Below are positions 1 through 13,696 of a DNA stretch of 64,000 bases, in pieces. Position 1 is the stretch's first letter. Each line of letters opens with the position of its first letter. Origin of the DNA: Holacanthus passer (taxonomy: Eukaryota > Chordata > Actinopteri > Pomacanthidae). Position numbers and translations under genes: made by a program. Under the pieces are notes generated by a model, which ran no database searches, was not told the DNA's origin, and saw only the letters and a list, made by a program, of their open reading frames with translations. Where the stretch lies: positions 2,511,001 to 2,575,000 of the forward strand of contig JAFREQ010000042.1 in assembly GCA_025331565.1 (NCBI GenBank). The letters run 5' to 3'.

Positions 1-1134
1 TCGACCCTTTTGGTTTACAGTTTACAATAACACTGTCTATAAGACACATAGATAGATAGACATGGGCTTCTATACAGCCTTTTCTATTTATAGCATTTCT
101 ATTTAAAGACAGTAACACGTGGTTACTTCATCACAAAAACATTCAGCAGGATCCACGTCATCTTTCCAGGTACAACAAACCTGTGAATCAGTTTTGTATT
201 TTTGACCCTTTGTATAACCTTTGCTCCTTCGTCATACCTGGGTAATTTTATGTGTTGGCTTCCCTTTATGACCCTGAATGCCTCAGTATTTTATAACCAC
301 CCAAGTGAGAGCTCAGCTTCCTTCTGTGGTGCAAAATGTAAACAAGATTTGAATGGGTAACTAAGAGAGCGGTTCTTAAGGAGGGATTAAATGTTAAGTT
401 GGCTAGCTACCACGGCACAGCAAAGACTAAACAATGTTAAAGCAAATATAAAGTTGTTTTTCTAGTGATTGTTTGAGTGATACAGTCCTCACTGAAACAC
501 AGTGTGAAAGGCTCTAAAACACCATTACTCTAATGTATTTCAGTGCCTTTGAACATAAAAATGCCACTTCAGCTCTTAGCCACATGTTTCCACTCAGCTT
601 ACGTCAGAATAAAGAGCATTTAAGCTGATAATATATTACATGGTGAACAGGATACACTCAAGTCAAAATGATTGAAGTTAGATAAGTGACGGCTGAACCT
701 CCATTAGAACAATGACATCATTAGTTGATCATTTCAGAGTATTTACACGTTCCTGCAGGCTACTTCCTCATATCTGATCAATGCCAATGACACCATGGGA
801 GTTTAAGTGCATCTGTTCTCAAGGCTACTATAACCATAAAATAACATGCTTCCACAGACTTGTCAGCTTTTATGGTAGAATTAGTCACAATGTTTGGCAA
901 CAATAAGAAGCTGTAGAAAAAAGTTAAACTGCTGCAGTCGAGGGGTAAAGTGAGGTTCACTTTTCTCATAGATGAAAATTTTTGCACCTAATACATAAAC
1001 ATACATAACTAATGTTGTACCAACACCTTTAAGACAATGAAAACATTCAGGCTGACGCAGGCATGACTTGACTCTTGAGGCTACGCCCGCCCATGCACAG
1101 ACAAACAGGAAAGGAGAAACGGACATCCTCTGAC
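1..1134. other. rasip1 intron, left edge
   Basis: Lies downstream of the last rasip1 donor in the window. No minus-strand exon matching the expected remainder of the DIL domain is found here, so the next exon must lie further left. No repeats stand out. Confidence 0.6.
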
Positions 1135-4100
1135 CTGCAGGAGGGTTTCTTTGGGTGTGGCCAGCAGATTGACAGCAGCTGAAAGCTTCTGGAAGAACTC
1201 GGTGGCCAGATCGCTCAGACCGATGCTCTGGATCCAGTCCATCAGCAGGTCCAAGTTGGCCCGAATCTGAACACCTCGAGACCACTGGTAGAACCCAGCG
1301 ACAGATCCTGAAGAACAGTTTTTAGATTCATGTATATGGCATGTAATGAAAGAAGTTATAAAAGCAGTTACAGTAGCTGTGTTAATGAGCATATATAATG
1401 TTTGCCATGTTCATTATTTTAGTTTAAGATATTAGCATGCTAACATTTGCAAATTCGTACTAAGCAGAATGTACGGCTGAAAGTATTATTAGATTTGTAG
1501 GTATTTAAAGTCTTACCTCTCTCCATGAGGGCGTTGAACAGTGATGCGTTGATGAAGAAGAACAGGTAGGCACAGAGTTGTAACGAGATGTCTGGGTGGA
1601 CCTGGAAGGCTGTGAGAAGCTTCAGCGCCTCCTTCAGCACCTCCAGGATGCCGCTGAGCCCATCAGGCACTCGCAGCTGACCGCTCTCTGAGAACGGGTT
1701 CCCATCCAGCAGACCGGGCAAGGCTGCATACATACTCTGTGGAGAGAGACGGTGATTTTACAGCTCTGCTGAATGATATCGATGTCTGGAGTGTAAAACA
1801 CCTTCTTCTGATACTGCTTCTTCTCACAACGTTCCTATACGCTTTATGTGATTCTTGATCATATAAAGGACAGTTCAAGATACTTAATAGGAAAATACTG
1901 ATCTTTTTTTGTCTCGTCTTGTTCAGTGCTGCTATGTATAGAACATATTGACATAATGATTCAAATAGAGGAAGGCATTCACAGAGCATACAGGAAACTC
2001 TGCAGGAAAGCTTGTTTCACAACACAAAGGGCAGCTGCAGGGAAATTAAAACACCGTCCTACAGTTGCACTGCAATTTGAGTCTTTTACAATCGAAAAAC
2101 TGCACCTAAGTCCCAAAGCAGGGATTAAAACGAGGATAAAATGTGTTCTTTAACATTAGCAAATCATCACCATGTCCATTTTAAGACATAAGGATATTTA
2201 AGAATAAACAAATTACATTATTGCCAAGATGTGTGGCCTCTGCTTTGTATCTTAAAATGGCAGTGAGTCTCCAGATAAAATACAGTTTCAAAAACTTTAC
2301 AGTTTCTAAAAATTGAGTACTGAAAGACAGGTCCAAAAGATTTTTTCATTTCATTAAAAAAAGAATCAAAAATTTTATTTAGACCTTAATAAAAAGATCA
2401 ACTAAGTTATATTTCGATAATAACCAAACCAAACTACCTTCTGTCATGTGAAATAGTTGCTAGTGCTCCTAGACCCAATGAAAATCTGCATCATTTTCTG
2501 CAGCTCAGTGCAGTTTCAAGTGTCGAGATCACTGTTTTGTTTCACTTGTTTTAAATCCCAATAATTATCCACGATTCCTCTACACTGTCAGCAGCAGCTC
2601 TCAGCTCGGCACCACATGGTGAAGACAGGCGGTACATGAGTCGTAGAGTCGTACGTCTGACAAGCCTAAATAACTTTTGAGAGAAGAAATAATATATTCT
2701 TTGTCAATACAACCTTTTTTAATCTGGTGTGATCAGTGGCTTTTGGTGGCTAATATGAGCTAAAACATCAAAGATTTTGTTGGCTACTGACGTGTAACAT
2801 TACTGGATTCACTGACTTGATAACTCTTCTCTTCTACTGTTAAACTATGTTTTTAGCATTTATCTTCATCTCGTAATTGTCACTTGAGGCCAGTAGTTGA
2901 AGTTAAGTAAAGTGTATATAAAGTATATAGTGTCTCTTTAATATACCACCTTCTTGTCAGATTGGAGATATGTAATTACTACTTTACAACTTGTAAACAG
3001 AGTGCACATCAACATCCAAGTTGTATTTACAACTGGGAAACTTTTCTGAAGATTTTTCTGAAAGCTACAATACTGTTTCCACAGAATTGCAGAATCATCT
3101 CGCAGGCTGTTTTATTGAACCACCACCTCATTGTCAGTCCTCATACAGATCCGGCTCTTATCGCTGCTCCGTCTTCTGACACAGTTCTACCATTGTTTCT
3201 TTGGCGTGACATCACCTGTTAGGCACACGCTCACACAAACACACACTCACTCACACACCATGACTAAGATAATGACCTCAGACAAACTAAAGGAGGCCAT
3301 AAAGATGACAATAACCCAACATGCCTGCGGCAACAGGTCAGCTGATAATTTACAGTGCAGCTCAGCAAATTTGAAGGTGCTGATCAGTTATCATGGAGAC
3401 TGACTGCAGTCAGACAGGAGACAGATGAAGAGTTTTACAAACAGAGAGACTGTTAATATTTTTTTAAAAGTCTGTACAGCCTTAGGTGAACCCAGTAATA
3501 CAAAAAAAATGATCTCTTTCTTCCAATCAGGACTCTCGTTTTTGGAATTTGCAGCTACCCTTTTTAGTTTTTAAGTTTCATTCATATTCTATTTGAAAAT
3601 GGCCTTAAAGAAAATCAAGAAGTGAAGAAATAATGTCTGTACATTAAGAACATTCACTCATATTTCACAGGAAATTAACATTAAAAATTTCCCCCCTTTG
3701 ACTTCCTTCCCCCTGTTGGGTGTTTCTCTGATGACAGTTTGTCTCTCTCCGTGGAAAACAGACCGTGGTTCATAGCTGTTAATCATCCGTTTCCCTCCAC
3801 CAGAAAAATAGTAACCAGTAAACACATGATGTTTACTGCAATGTACGTTACTGCTGTAAACAAGGCTGGGGCTGAACATTTAACAAGCCTCAAAAGTAAT
3901 GAATAAACATGACAAAAAAGCTGCTTCTGAAAAAGCCACAAGTATTTGAGTTGTATATGAAACTGAAGAGAATATACTGTCCAGTAAAATGTCTCTTTCA
4001 GTACAGGCTGATGTGCAGCACAAGCAATAGAAATATGTCTGAGTATTCAAAACAACAGCACAGGCTGTTCCTGCTTCCTTCCCTCCCTTCCTCAAACAGT

Positions 4101-7100
4101 CACTGTGCAGGGTGGTGGTGTTCCTACAGTCTGTTAACTGTCTGTGCTGGGATGTCGACTGGATTCTGCATAAACCAGACAGCCTTTAATAAGCAACTTT
4201 AACATGGGAAAGTCACATAAACGTAGCCTGGGAGTGTCCTGTCGGCCCGTAAAGGAGGGTTGACTGTCGTCACAAAGCATATCCAGACACACACTAAGAT
4301 GTATTTCCAGACATTAAAAAAAAAGTCTTTATCAAAATGTGTCTTCATGGAAGAGTAGCTTTGGAGTGGTGTAAAATATATCTGCAGCGTAGAGCAGTAT
4401 TAGTTATGACTTCTGTTACTGTCTCCTGTGATGTACCCCAAGGCTTTATCTTAGATCCCATTTATTGTCCTTATATATGCCTTCACTGAGGTTATTAGAA
4501 AATTCAACATCCCTTAATATTGCTAAGCTGATGGCACACAGCTGTACTTCCCTTTGAAACCAAGTGAAACACATAATCTTCTTCCTCTTTAAGCGAGACT
4601 CCTCACTGGTCCCAAGAAGAGAGACCACATCTCCTCAGTATTGGCCTCCCTTACTGAAACACTAAAATGGTTTGAGGATTCTTTCATTTAATTTCAAAGC
4701 TCTGCATGTTTTGACACCAACCACATCTCTTCATTCCATATTCTACATTTAGACCCTCAGATCCTTCATTAATGTAACAGCAAGACTGCAAGAGGCCTTC
4801 AGACAGTCATATAGTTGTTCTCACCAAATCAAGAATTCTGGTTTTGTTATTAAACAAACCAACTTCGGAGACAAGATTGTCTTTTTTGTTTATATTTCAT
4901 TTTGAGGAAAAGACACCCTGCTCACTATCTCACAGGCCTTTCCTGACTGAGAGCTGCTGTTTCCATTCTGTTATTGTGCTTTCTGTCTGGAATACGTTCA
5001 ATGAAAACAGAATATGGTGTTTACACAGTCCAATTTCCTGCTTCACATGGACCGACACTACGATTTTACAGGTCAAAAGGATGTGAAACACGTTGATGTC
5101 ACTATATGAATGTGTGTATGTGCGTGCTGGACATAATGCTGTGTCTTAATGTGTGTATTAATGTGAGGCAGCCAACCTTTGTCAGATAGTAGACAGACTG
5201 CTGGAAGGTGAACATGATGACTTCCTCCAGGACCGTCATGGCTTCCTCACAGGCTGTTCGAGTGGAGGACATCTCAGAGTCCAACAGACCTGACAACACA
5301 AATAAATGTTAACAATGCATACAAAATACTGCAGCTTTGACAGCTGTGTGTGTTGGCTGTGTAAAAGGCCACAACATGTTTTTACCTTCGTCCTCCTGAT
5401 CCTGCCTCCAGGGAAGCAGCTGAGGGACTTCATGCTGGATGAAGTGCAGCAGCTCGATGGAGTTGGCCATCCACAACACCAGAGGCTGCAGACCGGGGAT
5501 CAGCTCCTCCATGCTGAGCAGCTGAAGATGCTCTGGCTGCCCGTCACTGGAACTCCTGATGCAAAAACAGAGCAATCGTTCAACTCGTTTCTACTTTGAT
5601 AACTAGTTACCTCAGCCCTGTTTTTCTGTTATATGAACTACCTTCCTGTTTTTATATTAGTATTCTTACCTGGATGTAATATGAGATTCTGTCTCTATTT
5701 GTATTTTTACATGTGAAACCTCACAGTTAATGAGAGTTAATTTGGCAGATTTAAAAAAAATTACAATAACATTAATTAATGAAATGTGATGTATTATCCT
5801 GAAGTAATCTAATGACCTGACATAATCTAAACCTGCAGTTTTAAAAGCGTGAGAACATTTTTAGTTTCTTTGAAACCACTTATAAAAGTGGAGTTTGTTC
5901 ATCCTCAAGTTAACCCAATTCGATTTAACTTCCTCTAATATTTCTGCAAATCAGCAAAATCATATGCAGAGTTACAGGAACTTTCCACTAATGTGCTGAA
6001 GGACGACTCTCTTGTTAATTTTATGCAGCAATTCTTGGAAAGTTATTTGAGAATTAAAACAATTATTAGTCACAGCTGTTAGACATCCTACCTACTAACC
6101 TTCTAAAAGTACAGTCACATTACACTTCTGTCCTTTGATTAGTCACTGTCGCCCATTCACTTCTGCTGAAACCCACACAACAGACTTTGATTCAGAGTTT
6201 GTTAAACTTTGCTCTCCTCCTGACAGACGAAATGTAATCCAGTGACACTAGATGATAAAGCACGTAGACACTGTGCTCATGAGAAAATGCAGCTACTTCT
6301 ACTTTCTTAAGAAAGGGACTGTGGGAAATTCATTCTTTGCACAACCTGCATTTAAAAAAACTCATTGTTTTCTTAAGGAGCACATAGTTGTAAAATCAGA
6401 CTTTAACTCCTCTTTTATTCTGACAGTAAAGCTCGAGGTCTCATGTGTCATATCTCATCGCAGGCAGCAGCTGTTCTCTCTGTGGCAAGTCATTGTCAGG
6501 TATTTCTGGGACATTCTGAAAATGCTTGTGCTTTGTCTACTCACGTTTCTGGCTGGATTGCTGCAAGTTCCTTTGTCTTCTCCTATGAGCGTGAACACAT
6601 AAAGAAAATATCTATTTCATGCATGCGATACCAGCAAACATCAACCATCTGATGTACATTACATCCAACCCTGATGGCACATTTGATTATTTTACATTCT
6701 TCGTCACACACATGGGAATGTATTGCTGAATACACATTGTTTATTTGAGATTCTCTGTCACAAAAGGTTGATCATCTGATGTCAGAAAGAAGGAGCAGAG
6801 TTTCATCCTTACCCACATAACAAGCTGGATCTGGCTGGCTATCCGGAGCAGCAGCTGTCTCAAGTGTGTCAGTGGGAACGTGGAGGCTGAGTGCTGGATG
6901 CACAGACTCAGCAGGAAAGCAAGCGTCAGCTTTGGTTCATTTCCACTCGGGTCCAACAGATCAAAAATCTCCTGCAGGACCCTCTCCTCCTGCTCCAGCT
7001 CATAGCTTACCAAAGCCTCTCTGCCTTCCAGGTCCCTCCAGTGAGGTGGTAAAGGCTTCCTCTGGAACCTTTTGATGGTCATAGTGGAGCCGCACGATAA

Positions 7101-7846
7101 ACAAGAGGATGACGCTTTTGTATCAGAGTTCGGGCAGAGCCTGGTCATCCAAGGAGGAGTCTGGAGGGATCCTGATGTGCTGGTAGGATCCTTAAACATG
7201 AATAGGTAGTGTTTCCCCAAGCCAACCAAATCCCCTGGGTTCAGTTCCACCTCCTCCTTCAGAAGGAAACCATTTCTGGTCACAGGAGCACCATGGAGGG
7301 GCTTCAGCATTGTCAGTGTCTTTCTGTGCTCCCCGGCGGAGGTTGGGATGTTAGAGTCCAGGCGTCTCACACAGCAGTGTTGGGGCAACACATCAGGAGC
7401 AAAGAGAAGGATGTCCACCTTTAATCTCTCCTCATCTTCTCCATTACAGTGCTCCCTGCAGCAGCCAAAGATGGTGGTGGTCCCACTCATCAGGTAGATG
7501 ACAAAATCCTGCAAAAACGTTTTGACAATGTTTTGTCTGATCAGACAATGTTTTTGCCTAATCAATCAATCAATCAGTTCTCACTTTGGAGAAGATAGAA
7601 CCATGACATATTTGCCATTGTTGCTTGAAAACTGACTTCACTTGTGTGTGAATTGTGAATTTCCCCACTGAGGGACGAATAAAGGAATATCTTATCTTAA
7701 CCGATTAATTGATTCTGAAAATAGTCGCTGGTTAATCATCTGTAGATTGCTTCCACCCTAGTTTAATCCCATATTCTAGCCAAACATTGAAAGTCACTGT
7801 GTAGGATGGGATTGATTTTCTTGTGTAACATTTTGGAAATGAACCA

Positions 7847-7885
<39 letters not shown>

Positions 7886-10800
7886 AAAGCAGCAGGATCA
7901 GCTGGTGTAAGAACAACCTGCAGAGGCAGCGTGAGGCAGGACAGGAATGGAAGGGCTTATGGGTGAGACATCAGTGATGTCCGTGGCCTCCCGGTCACCA
8001 CATTAAGACTATTAGTCATGCAATGATACCGTATCATCTGTGCCGCTAAGAGCTGAGCAGTCTGAGAGGACCGTGACAAGCAATGTAGCAGCTTGTCACA
8101 CCACTGCGTACAGTAGTATAGACCCGCCTGTTCCTTTGCTTTGGCTTTGAGCTGCCTGACTGTTGCAGAGGAACATTAGACCTGCTGTCGCTCTTGGTCT
8201 GCTCTGGTGCCACCACAGTCCTGCAGTGTCAGCAATCTCCTTCAGCGGGGACAAACAACTTTGCGAGAAAGAGCTTCCTGTTCCTGGGAATGCATCGGGC
8301 TAAAGTCACAGCCTGACTCTGGTTTACTGTGAAAAATAAGCTTTGTAAACCTGTGATTCAAACACACATCAGCAGGGATACGTGGTGGATATGATATTTT
8401 AGAAACTGTTTTCAGATGAGGCAAACCCTGATCAAGTATACTGGTAGGCAGATTACAGCACACCAGTTAAAGTGCCTGCCTCCCACTGAGTTTGTTTATA
8501 TACTCTAAGAATAGCTTCTGTGTAATTTATCCTACTCTGCAGTGTGTCTTTAATCACGGTTATCTTGTTTTAAACATCCCAAGCAGGTTTACTTCTGATT
8601 GTGTGGTGAACACTCTGTCCCTTGTCCTTTCATTGGGACATGATGACAGACAGCTCGTCCTGTGTGGACGTCAGCTTAAAGTAAAGAGTCACTTCTGTTT
8701 CTCTCTGAGTCTATACAGGACAACACACCTCTGTGGTCCACTTCGTGAGCCAGCCTGAATCCACTCTAAGGAATCACAGTGCAGCTCTGAGTGTGTCCTT
8801 CCTCTCAGGCCTGTTTAAGCCACCTGTGTCACCAAAGCTCTACTCTCTGACTCCGGGATTTTCTCCTTGAGGTTCTTAACATAAGACGTTCAATCCAACA
8901 CTCTCGTGTCCTTGTTTACACCATGTTGTCTCTTATATGTGTATTGACTCCGCCTGCCTAACGCTGCCAGGAGACTCTCAAGGATCTTTTGAGGTCTTCA
9001 ATGACCTTATCACAATGGAGTCCTGCCTTCTTCAGGAACAAAGTTTCCACGATACAACAACAATTTAATCTATAGATCAGATGAGAGAAACTGTTCAGTT
9101 AAACATGCTTTCATAAACATTTCTCCACTATAATTACTCTTCTGCTGATAAATGAATCAATGTGGAAGGATATTAGCTAATAATCAGACAGCACTTCCCT
9201 CCCTCCCTCACCTGTCTGTGGCTGTAGCCCTGCAGCAGGAGGAAGTACGGGAAGTCAAAGGGCGGGTGAATGGAGTACTGGGTGGTGTTGTCGTCACTGC
9301 TCTCCGTCTCCTCCTTCTCCATGCCGAGCCTCAGGACCTCCTTGTCAGCCTCGGCCTCGGGATCCTCTCTGAGCGCGCTCTGCCGGACCCGGCTGGCCTC
9401 CTTCCCCATCGCAGATAGATCCATCTCGCTCAAACTTCTCCAGATCCCGAGTCCGTCCACGTCCTCCCCACTGCTGTCCACAAACAGCGAGGTCACTCTG
9501 GAGCGGCTCTTCTGCAGCTTACGAGCCTGAGCATTGATGCCTGGATTGACAAGAAGACAGTGTGTTAAGAAGACAAGAAATACAATAAAAAAGTGGAAAG
9601 AGACACAAAATAAAAGAAAAATATAAACTACTGCACCATAGAATAAAAACTAATAATGCCTACAAGGGGGTCCTTTTCCCAGACTTTTTAAAAGAAGCAA
9701 ACAGAAGAACCACAACACAATTTTTAAAGTGAAACCTAATAAGCTAAGTGCATAACCAAAAATTTAACAATGACCACAATTCCCCCCCAAAATCACTCTG
9801 GTCAATCAAACAAATCCAACCTAACGGTTCATTGCAGTGGCACCAATTCAAATAAAACATGACGAGAGGAAAGAGAGGAAATGTGCGGGGAAAGTGAGAT
9901 GTGACCACCTCTATCTGATACCAACAGCCGCTCTGTCGACCTGACGTAACACAAACACTATTCAGCTCGTTTGGAGCCATTAAGCACCATGGAATGTCCA
10001 CAGAGCCCGGCTTCACACCCGCAGCTCCGCCGCTCTTATCAGCTGTGGAAATGGGTGTTTTCCACATTGTTCAGCAACAGTGTGACAGACTGGGCTCAGT
10101 GCCTGAAAAACTCACACTGTAGAGGTAAAGGGCAGTTTCCTCCAGTCAGTGGGAGGAGGCTGGATCACATATGACAGAATGATGAGAATTAGGGTTTGAC
10201 TGATATTGACTAATTCAGATACTATTTCAGACTGTGGTCACTGGGTGTTGATATTTTTCCAACTTCAACATTTTGTGACATGAAATGTAAGTTTTGTACA
10301 GTTTAAACCAACAAGATATAACTATAACTGATTGACTGTAGCTTCATATTTACCATACAGATGTAACAGTGAATCAAGCACCTATACCCAAACACAATTT
10401 AAAATGGTGTGGTTGAGCCATACCAACAATTTAAAACAGTCAACTGTCAGCGAGTCCAGGATCAATAATACTGAGTGTTACCAGCAGGTAACTCACAGAA
10501 ACTGACTGGCATCTGTTTGAACATATAAGTAAACCAATAATCACTCTAGCCCTAGTATAAATGTAGAATGAAGTCTATTTAATTATAATTTACCAAAGTA
10601 AAACATGCAACAGAAATTAATTGTTAGGGTTTTATCTTGTTTTTATGAAGCTGCAATCAGGAGGAGTTATGCTGATTAAAAAGCCAGTATCAGTGAAGCA
10701 GTATATTAGTCTAATGCAGAGAGAACCACAACAAACTTGTGCCAAAGTCAACAGGGCTGCACAGTCCCCAGTGTGCAGGAAGTCAGCTCTGACAGAAAGA

Positions 10801-13098
10801 ATAACACAGCAGTGAGTGGCCACATTCTGGCAGCTACAGGCCTGGTGGGAAGAGCTGCCCGGTGCCTCCATGTTTCACGGGGCCCTAATGGGCCCTTGCA
10901 ATAAAACAAAGATAAGAGTGGGGCCACACTGACCTCCTCTATCCCTCACTGCAGCTTTTGTTTCCTCCTGACCTCTCTCACATGCCTGCCATCTCCTCTG
11001 TTCTAGCTGGTGATAAGCTGGACAATGACGGCTGTTAGCCTGCAATAAGAGACAAGGATAAAGGCTCCCCATGCCACCACAACAGAGACTGAGTGATTGA
11101 TTACCCAGGCGTAAGGATGTGAGGGTCACTGAGTTGGATCTAAGTCCCTGAAGATGGTTAGATGTGTGTTTTTTAAAGAGAGTAGACACAATCTTTGCCT
11201 CGGAAGAAGACAAGGGAAGAACATATGAAGGTGTCAGCAGACATGTATACCTGCTGTGACTGTGTCTCTGTCCTTTAAACTTTGTTCTTCCACGCTCGCT
11301 CTGAGCTGGATTTCAAAACGTCTGGAGAAGCCCTCTTTGGGTTTCCAAAGTGACTGCAGCACGAGGGGCTTCTCATTGTCTCCCACCACCCGGAAGCACT
11401 CCCTCTTCCACTGGTTATCTGCACCCGTCTGACCAATCACATCACAGAGCACATAGTCGTTGGCGTCTTCTTTTTCCAGGCAGTACCTGAAAAAAAAAGC
11501 AGATATTTAGACCAGAGGACCACAGAGAGGTCGTGGATGTTAAACCCTCTGGAACTGAGTCAACCCGCTGTTTTTAGGCCAATATAACCATTGATACATA
11601 AAGCTTTAAGAAAATAGTAAAACACACTCATCAGTTTCTGAAAGCTCAGGTGAAATTGCTTATTTTCTTTTCAACATGTTTCAACCCCATCTCGAATCCA
11701 AAATATGACACACACACATTAGATTAATGAAGCCCCTCACCTCTCCAGGGCCTCCTTCACCAGCTCCTTTGCACTGGACTGTGTGGTGGCCAGCACGCTC
11801 TTATAGTTGGTCCCCTGACAGATGTCGCTGCCGAATATCTTCAGGATGCCGGGGACAGACATTTGACTGGACAGCTCTGCCGGGTCGTCCGCGGCCTGGT
11901 GGCCACCCGTCAGGGTCCCGCTGCCCAACGCCTGGCCGCGACGTCCACCGTCCCGCAGGTTGGGGCTGTGGTTGAAAACAGTCGAAAGCCTGTTATTGTG
12001 GCGGCGGATTTTGCTCTTGGCCGGCTGCCGGACACCCACGCTCTCTGTGGAGCGGACAGTGCTGTCCGAGTTGTTGGACCTGAGAGAGAACAGAGGAGAA
12101 GACAGTGAGGTCATGGGAGGACTGAGGAATAAACAGCTATTCAGCATATGTATCTATAAGTACCTGTCGTGGATTTTTTACATCCAGACAGGTCAAACTC
12201 TCCATCACAGTGTCTGACTGTACACAGTGATTTATGGTTATTGAAAAGATGAACTGAACTATGACCTCTCATCTAACACCCACAGATATTAGCTACTTTT
12301 TTTCTGTACTTTTTCATTTATACATAACAATCTTTCCTTATAACATTGAAATATATCTCACATGGGTTTTACACTACTTCAACTATTAATTAAGCACTAA
12401 ATACTTATGTCAAAGGTGATTTTCTTGGTGGGTAAACTGGGTTTAGGTGGGTTTATCTCCACACATAAGGCAAAGCTGGCAGCACTGTGATGAAATAATG
12501 ATACAACACCAGGCAAGACAGGCAAAACACAGGCTTAAATACTCATCAAACATAATAAGAAGGTAGTTGAGAGTCAACTTGTGCAACAGCCATTTAACTC
12601 CTCTTTTCTCCAAACACATAACCTCTAATATAACTTTCTTATTACATGCATTTATGCTTTATCTACTTCATGAAGTTACATTAAAGATGGTATAGAAATG
12701 ATCAAATTTCTAAATGTGATGTTTCAGAGCTTGTGATCACACAATGTTATTCACACATTATTTTAACGTTCTTATATTTAGCATTTATAAGGATTTCATA
12801 AATATTGTCACACACTAGTAAACAGATATGAGTGTGTATTATTACCTCCTCCTGTAAGTCACCCATAAGTGGAGGCTGGTGTAGAAGCTGTGTGTGTTGG
12901 TGCTAATATACTTCTTTATGCTGAACATGGAGGTTAAAGTGTTTCTCCATAAAAGTACATGAGGACTTACTGGACAGATCCATTGCTGGGTTTCCTGCCC
13001 AGCTTGGCCAGACGCTTCTTCGGGGATCTGATCAGCAAACCGACTGGGAAGTTCAGGGCTTGTTTGTTTACGTGGCTGCTTCTCTCCTCTGAAATCAT
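1135..13098 (-). CDS. rasip1: rasip1, Ras-interacting protein 1 (3' end outside window)
   Basis: Coding exons in transcript order: 12971-13098, 11741-12079, 11251-11486, 9212-9540, 6813-7508, 6545-6582, 5386-5555, 5177-5289, 1517-1736, 1135-1307. All junctions are GT-AG and phases join to 814 codons without a stop; the last exon ends at a donor, so the C-terminus lies left of base 1. Start ATG has A at -3. Domains: basic N-terminus with SPKKRLAKLGRKPS; Ras-association domain about 119-228 (GILKIFG, YKSVLATT, ELVKEALER); serine/acidic linker; FHA-like domain about 345-460 (LHGAPVTRNGFLL, NPGDLVGLG); DIL domain about 560-814 (LVLWMANSIELLHFIQ, FTFQQSVYYLTK, YQWSRGVQIR). Family knowledge: Rasip1 is a Rap1/Ras effector controlling endothelial junctions and vessel lumen formation. 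The N-terminal motif and the DIL sequence match RASIP1 better than the paralogue RADIL. A PDZ domain, which would indicate RADIL, would lie outside the window. Confidence 0.88.
4421..4760 (+). mobile_element. decayed L2-like LINE reverse-transcriptase fragment
   Basis: Within a rasip1 intron, antisense to it, the plus strand retains ghosts of non-LTR reverse transcriptase. DVPQGFILDP (from about 4431) corresponds to the usual GVPQGSILGP, and ADGTQLY at 4527-4547 corresponds to the catalytic YADDTQLY. HISSVLASL follows at about 4624-4650, then a decayed FKxLxxTFKALHG-type segment. Stops and shifts interrupt the frame, so it is inactive. Assignment to the L2/CR1 group is from motif memory. Confidence 0.65.
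6545..6582 (-). CDS. rasip1: rasip1 micro-exon (38 bp)
   Basis: A 38-bp exon joins the large FHA exon (ends ATG-TGG at 6813) to the DIL exon starting at 5555. It encodes EKTKELAAIQPE plus two bases of a Thr codon and is flanked by AG (6583-6584) and GTGAGT (from 6544 down). With it, the phases of both neighbours fit exactly. The product aligns with the human RASIP1 segment after AVW (EKIKEI..RQPE). It is too short for ORF-based gene finding. Confidence 0.85.
7646..7697 (+). repeat. GAATTTCCCC...AATAAAGG...TATCTTATCTTA repeat tail, copy 1
   Basis: GTGAATTTCCCCACTGAGGGACGAATAAAGGAATATCTTATCTTA. A near-identical block recurs at 38473-38515 and 58038-58088, and inverted at 41983-42030. It is probably the 3' tail of a retroposon family ending in an A/T-rich simple repeat. 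Confidence 0.7.
7851..7884 (+). repeat. TG microsatellite
   Basis: About 17 TG units with one interruption, in the rasip1 intron between exons 4 and 5. Confidence 0.95.
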
Positions 13099-13660
13099 TG
13101 TTGTTGTTTTTTTAATTCACGTAAACAAAACAGAACGACCGGAAGTGCTGAGGTGAGCAGAAAATAGCATCGTTCGCTTCAAGCTAGCTGAGCCGATGGA
13201 AACTGGAGGGGACGACACGGATTTTCCAGGATCATGAGTCCGCTTCAAAGTCCAGAAAAAAAACCTGCTCTGGGATCACAGACAGGTGTGTAAACCCTCC
13301 AGAAACATCTCAGCATCCATCAGACAGAAGCAGTTCAAGCTGTTAGCAAACTGACATGAATCAAACTTCAACAAGTTAACGGTGAAAAAAATCATAAAAG
13401 GCGCCGATAGGTTCAAACTTTTAAATCAGTTTTCTGAGAGATGAAATCCAGCCTGAAGCTGAAGCTGGGCAGAAGATAAAGAAGCTTTTTCACACACGCT
13501 TTGTCCACATCTGAAGGAAAAAACGAGTCCCGGCTCCTCAACAACAGTAAAATCCGTTAAGTCCTCCAGGAGCGACTGAATGAAGGAGAACCTGCCGCCG
13601 GAGGCACGAGCTGCTGGGACCGCGGCTGACGTCACACCGCGGGGGGAGGAGGAGGGGGAG
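13099..13660 (-). promoter_or_regulatory. rasip1 5' UTR and presumed promoter with a perfect CRE
   Basis: Upstream of the rasip1 ATG the DNA becomes GC-rich at about 13580-13660, with several CpGs. A perfect palindromic cAMP-response element, TGACGTCA, lies at 13627-13634, about 530 bp from the ATG. No TATA box stands out and the transcription start cannot be placed. The region abuts a large CA-rich microsatellite. Promoter function is inferred from position and composition. Confidence 0.45.
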
Positions 13661-13662
13661 GA

Positions 13663-13696
<34 letters not shown>

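Noticed and set aside
1135..13098. Calling the first gene RADIL instead of RASIP1
   Set aside because: RADIL shares the RA-FHA-DIL order, but the SPKKRLAKLGRKPS N-terminus and the LWMAN and CEEAM DIL segments fit RASIP1 better. The PDZ test region lies outside the window, so this stays a strong preference rather than proof.
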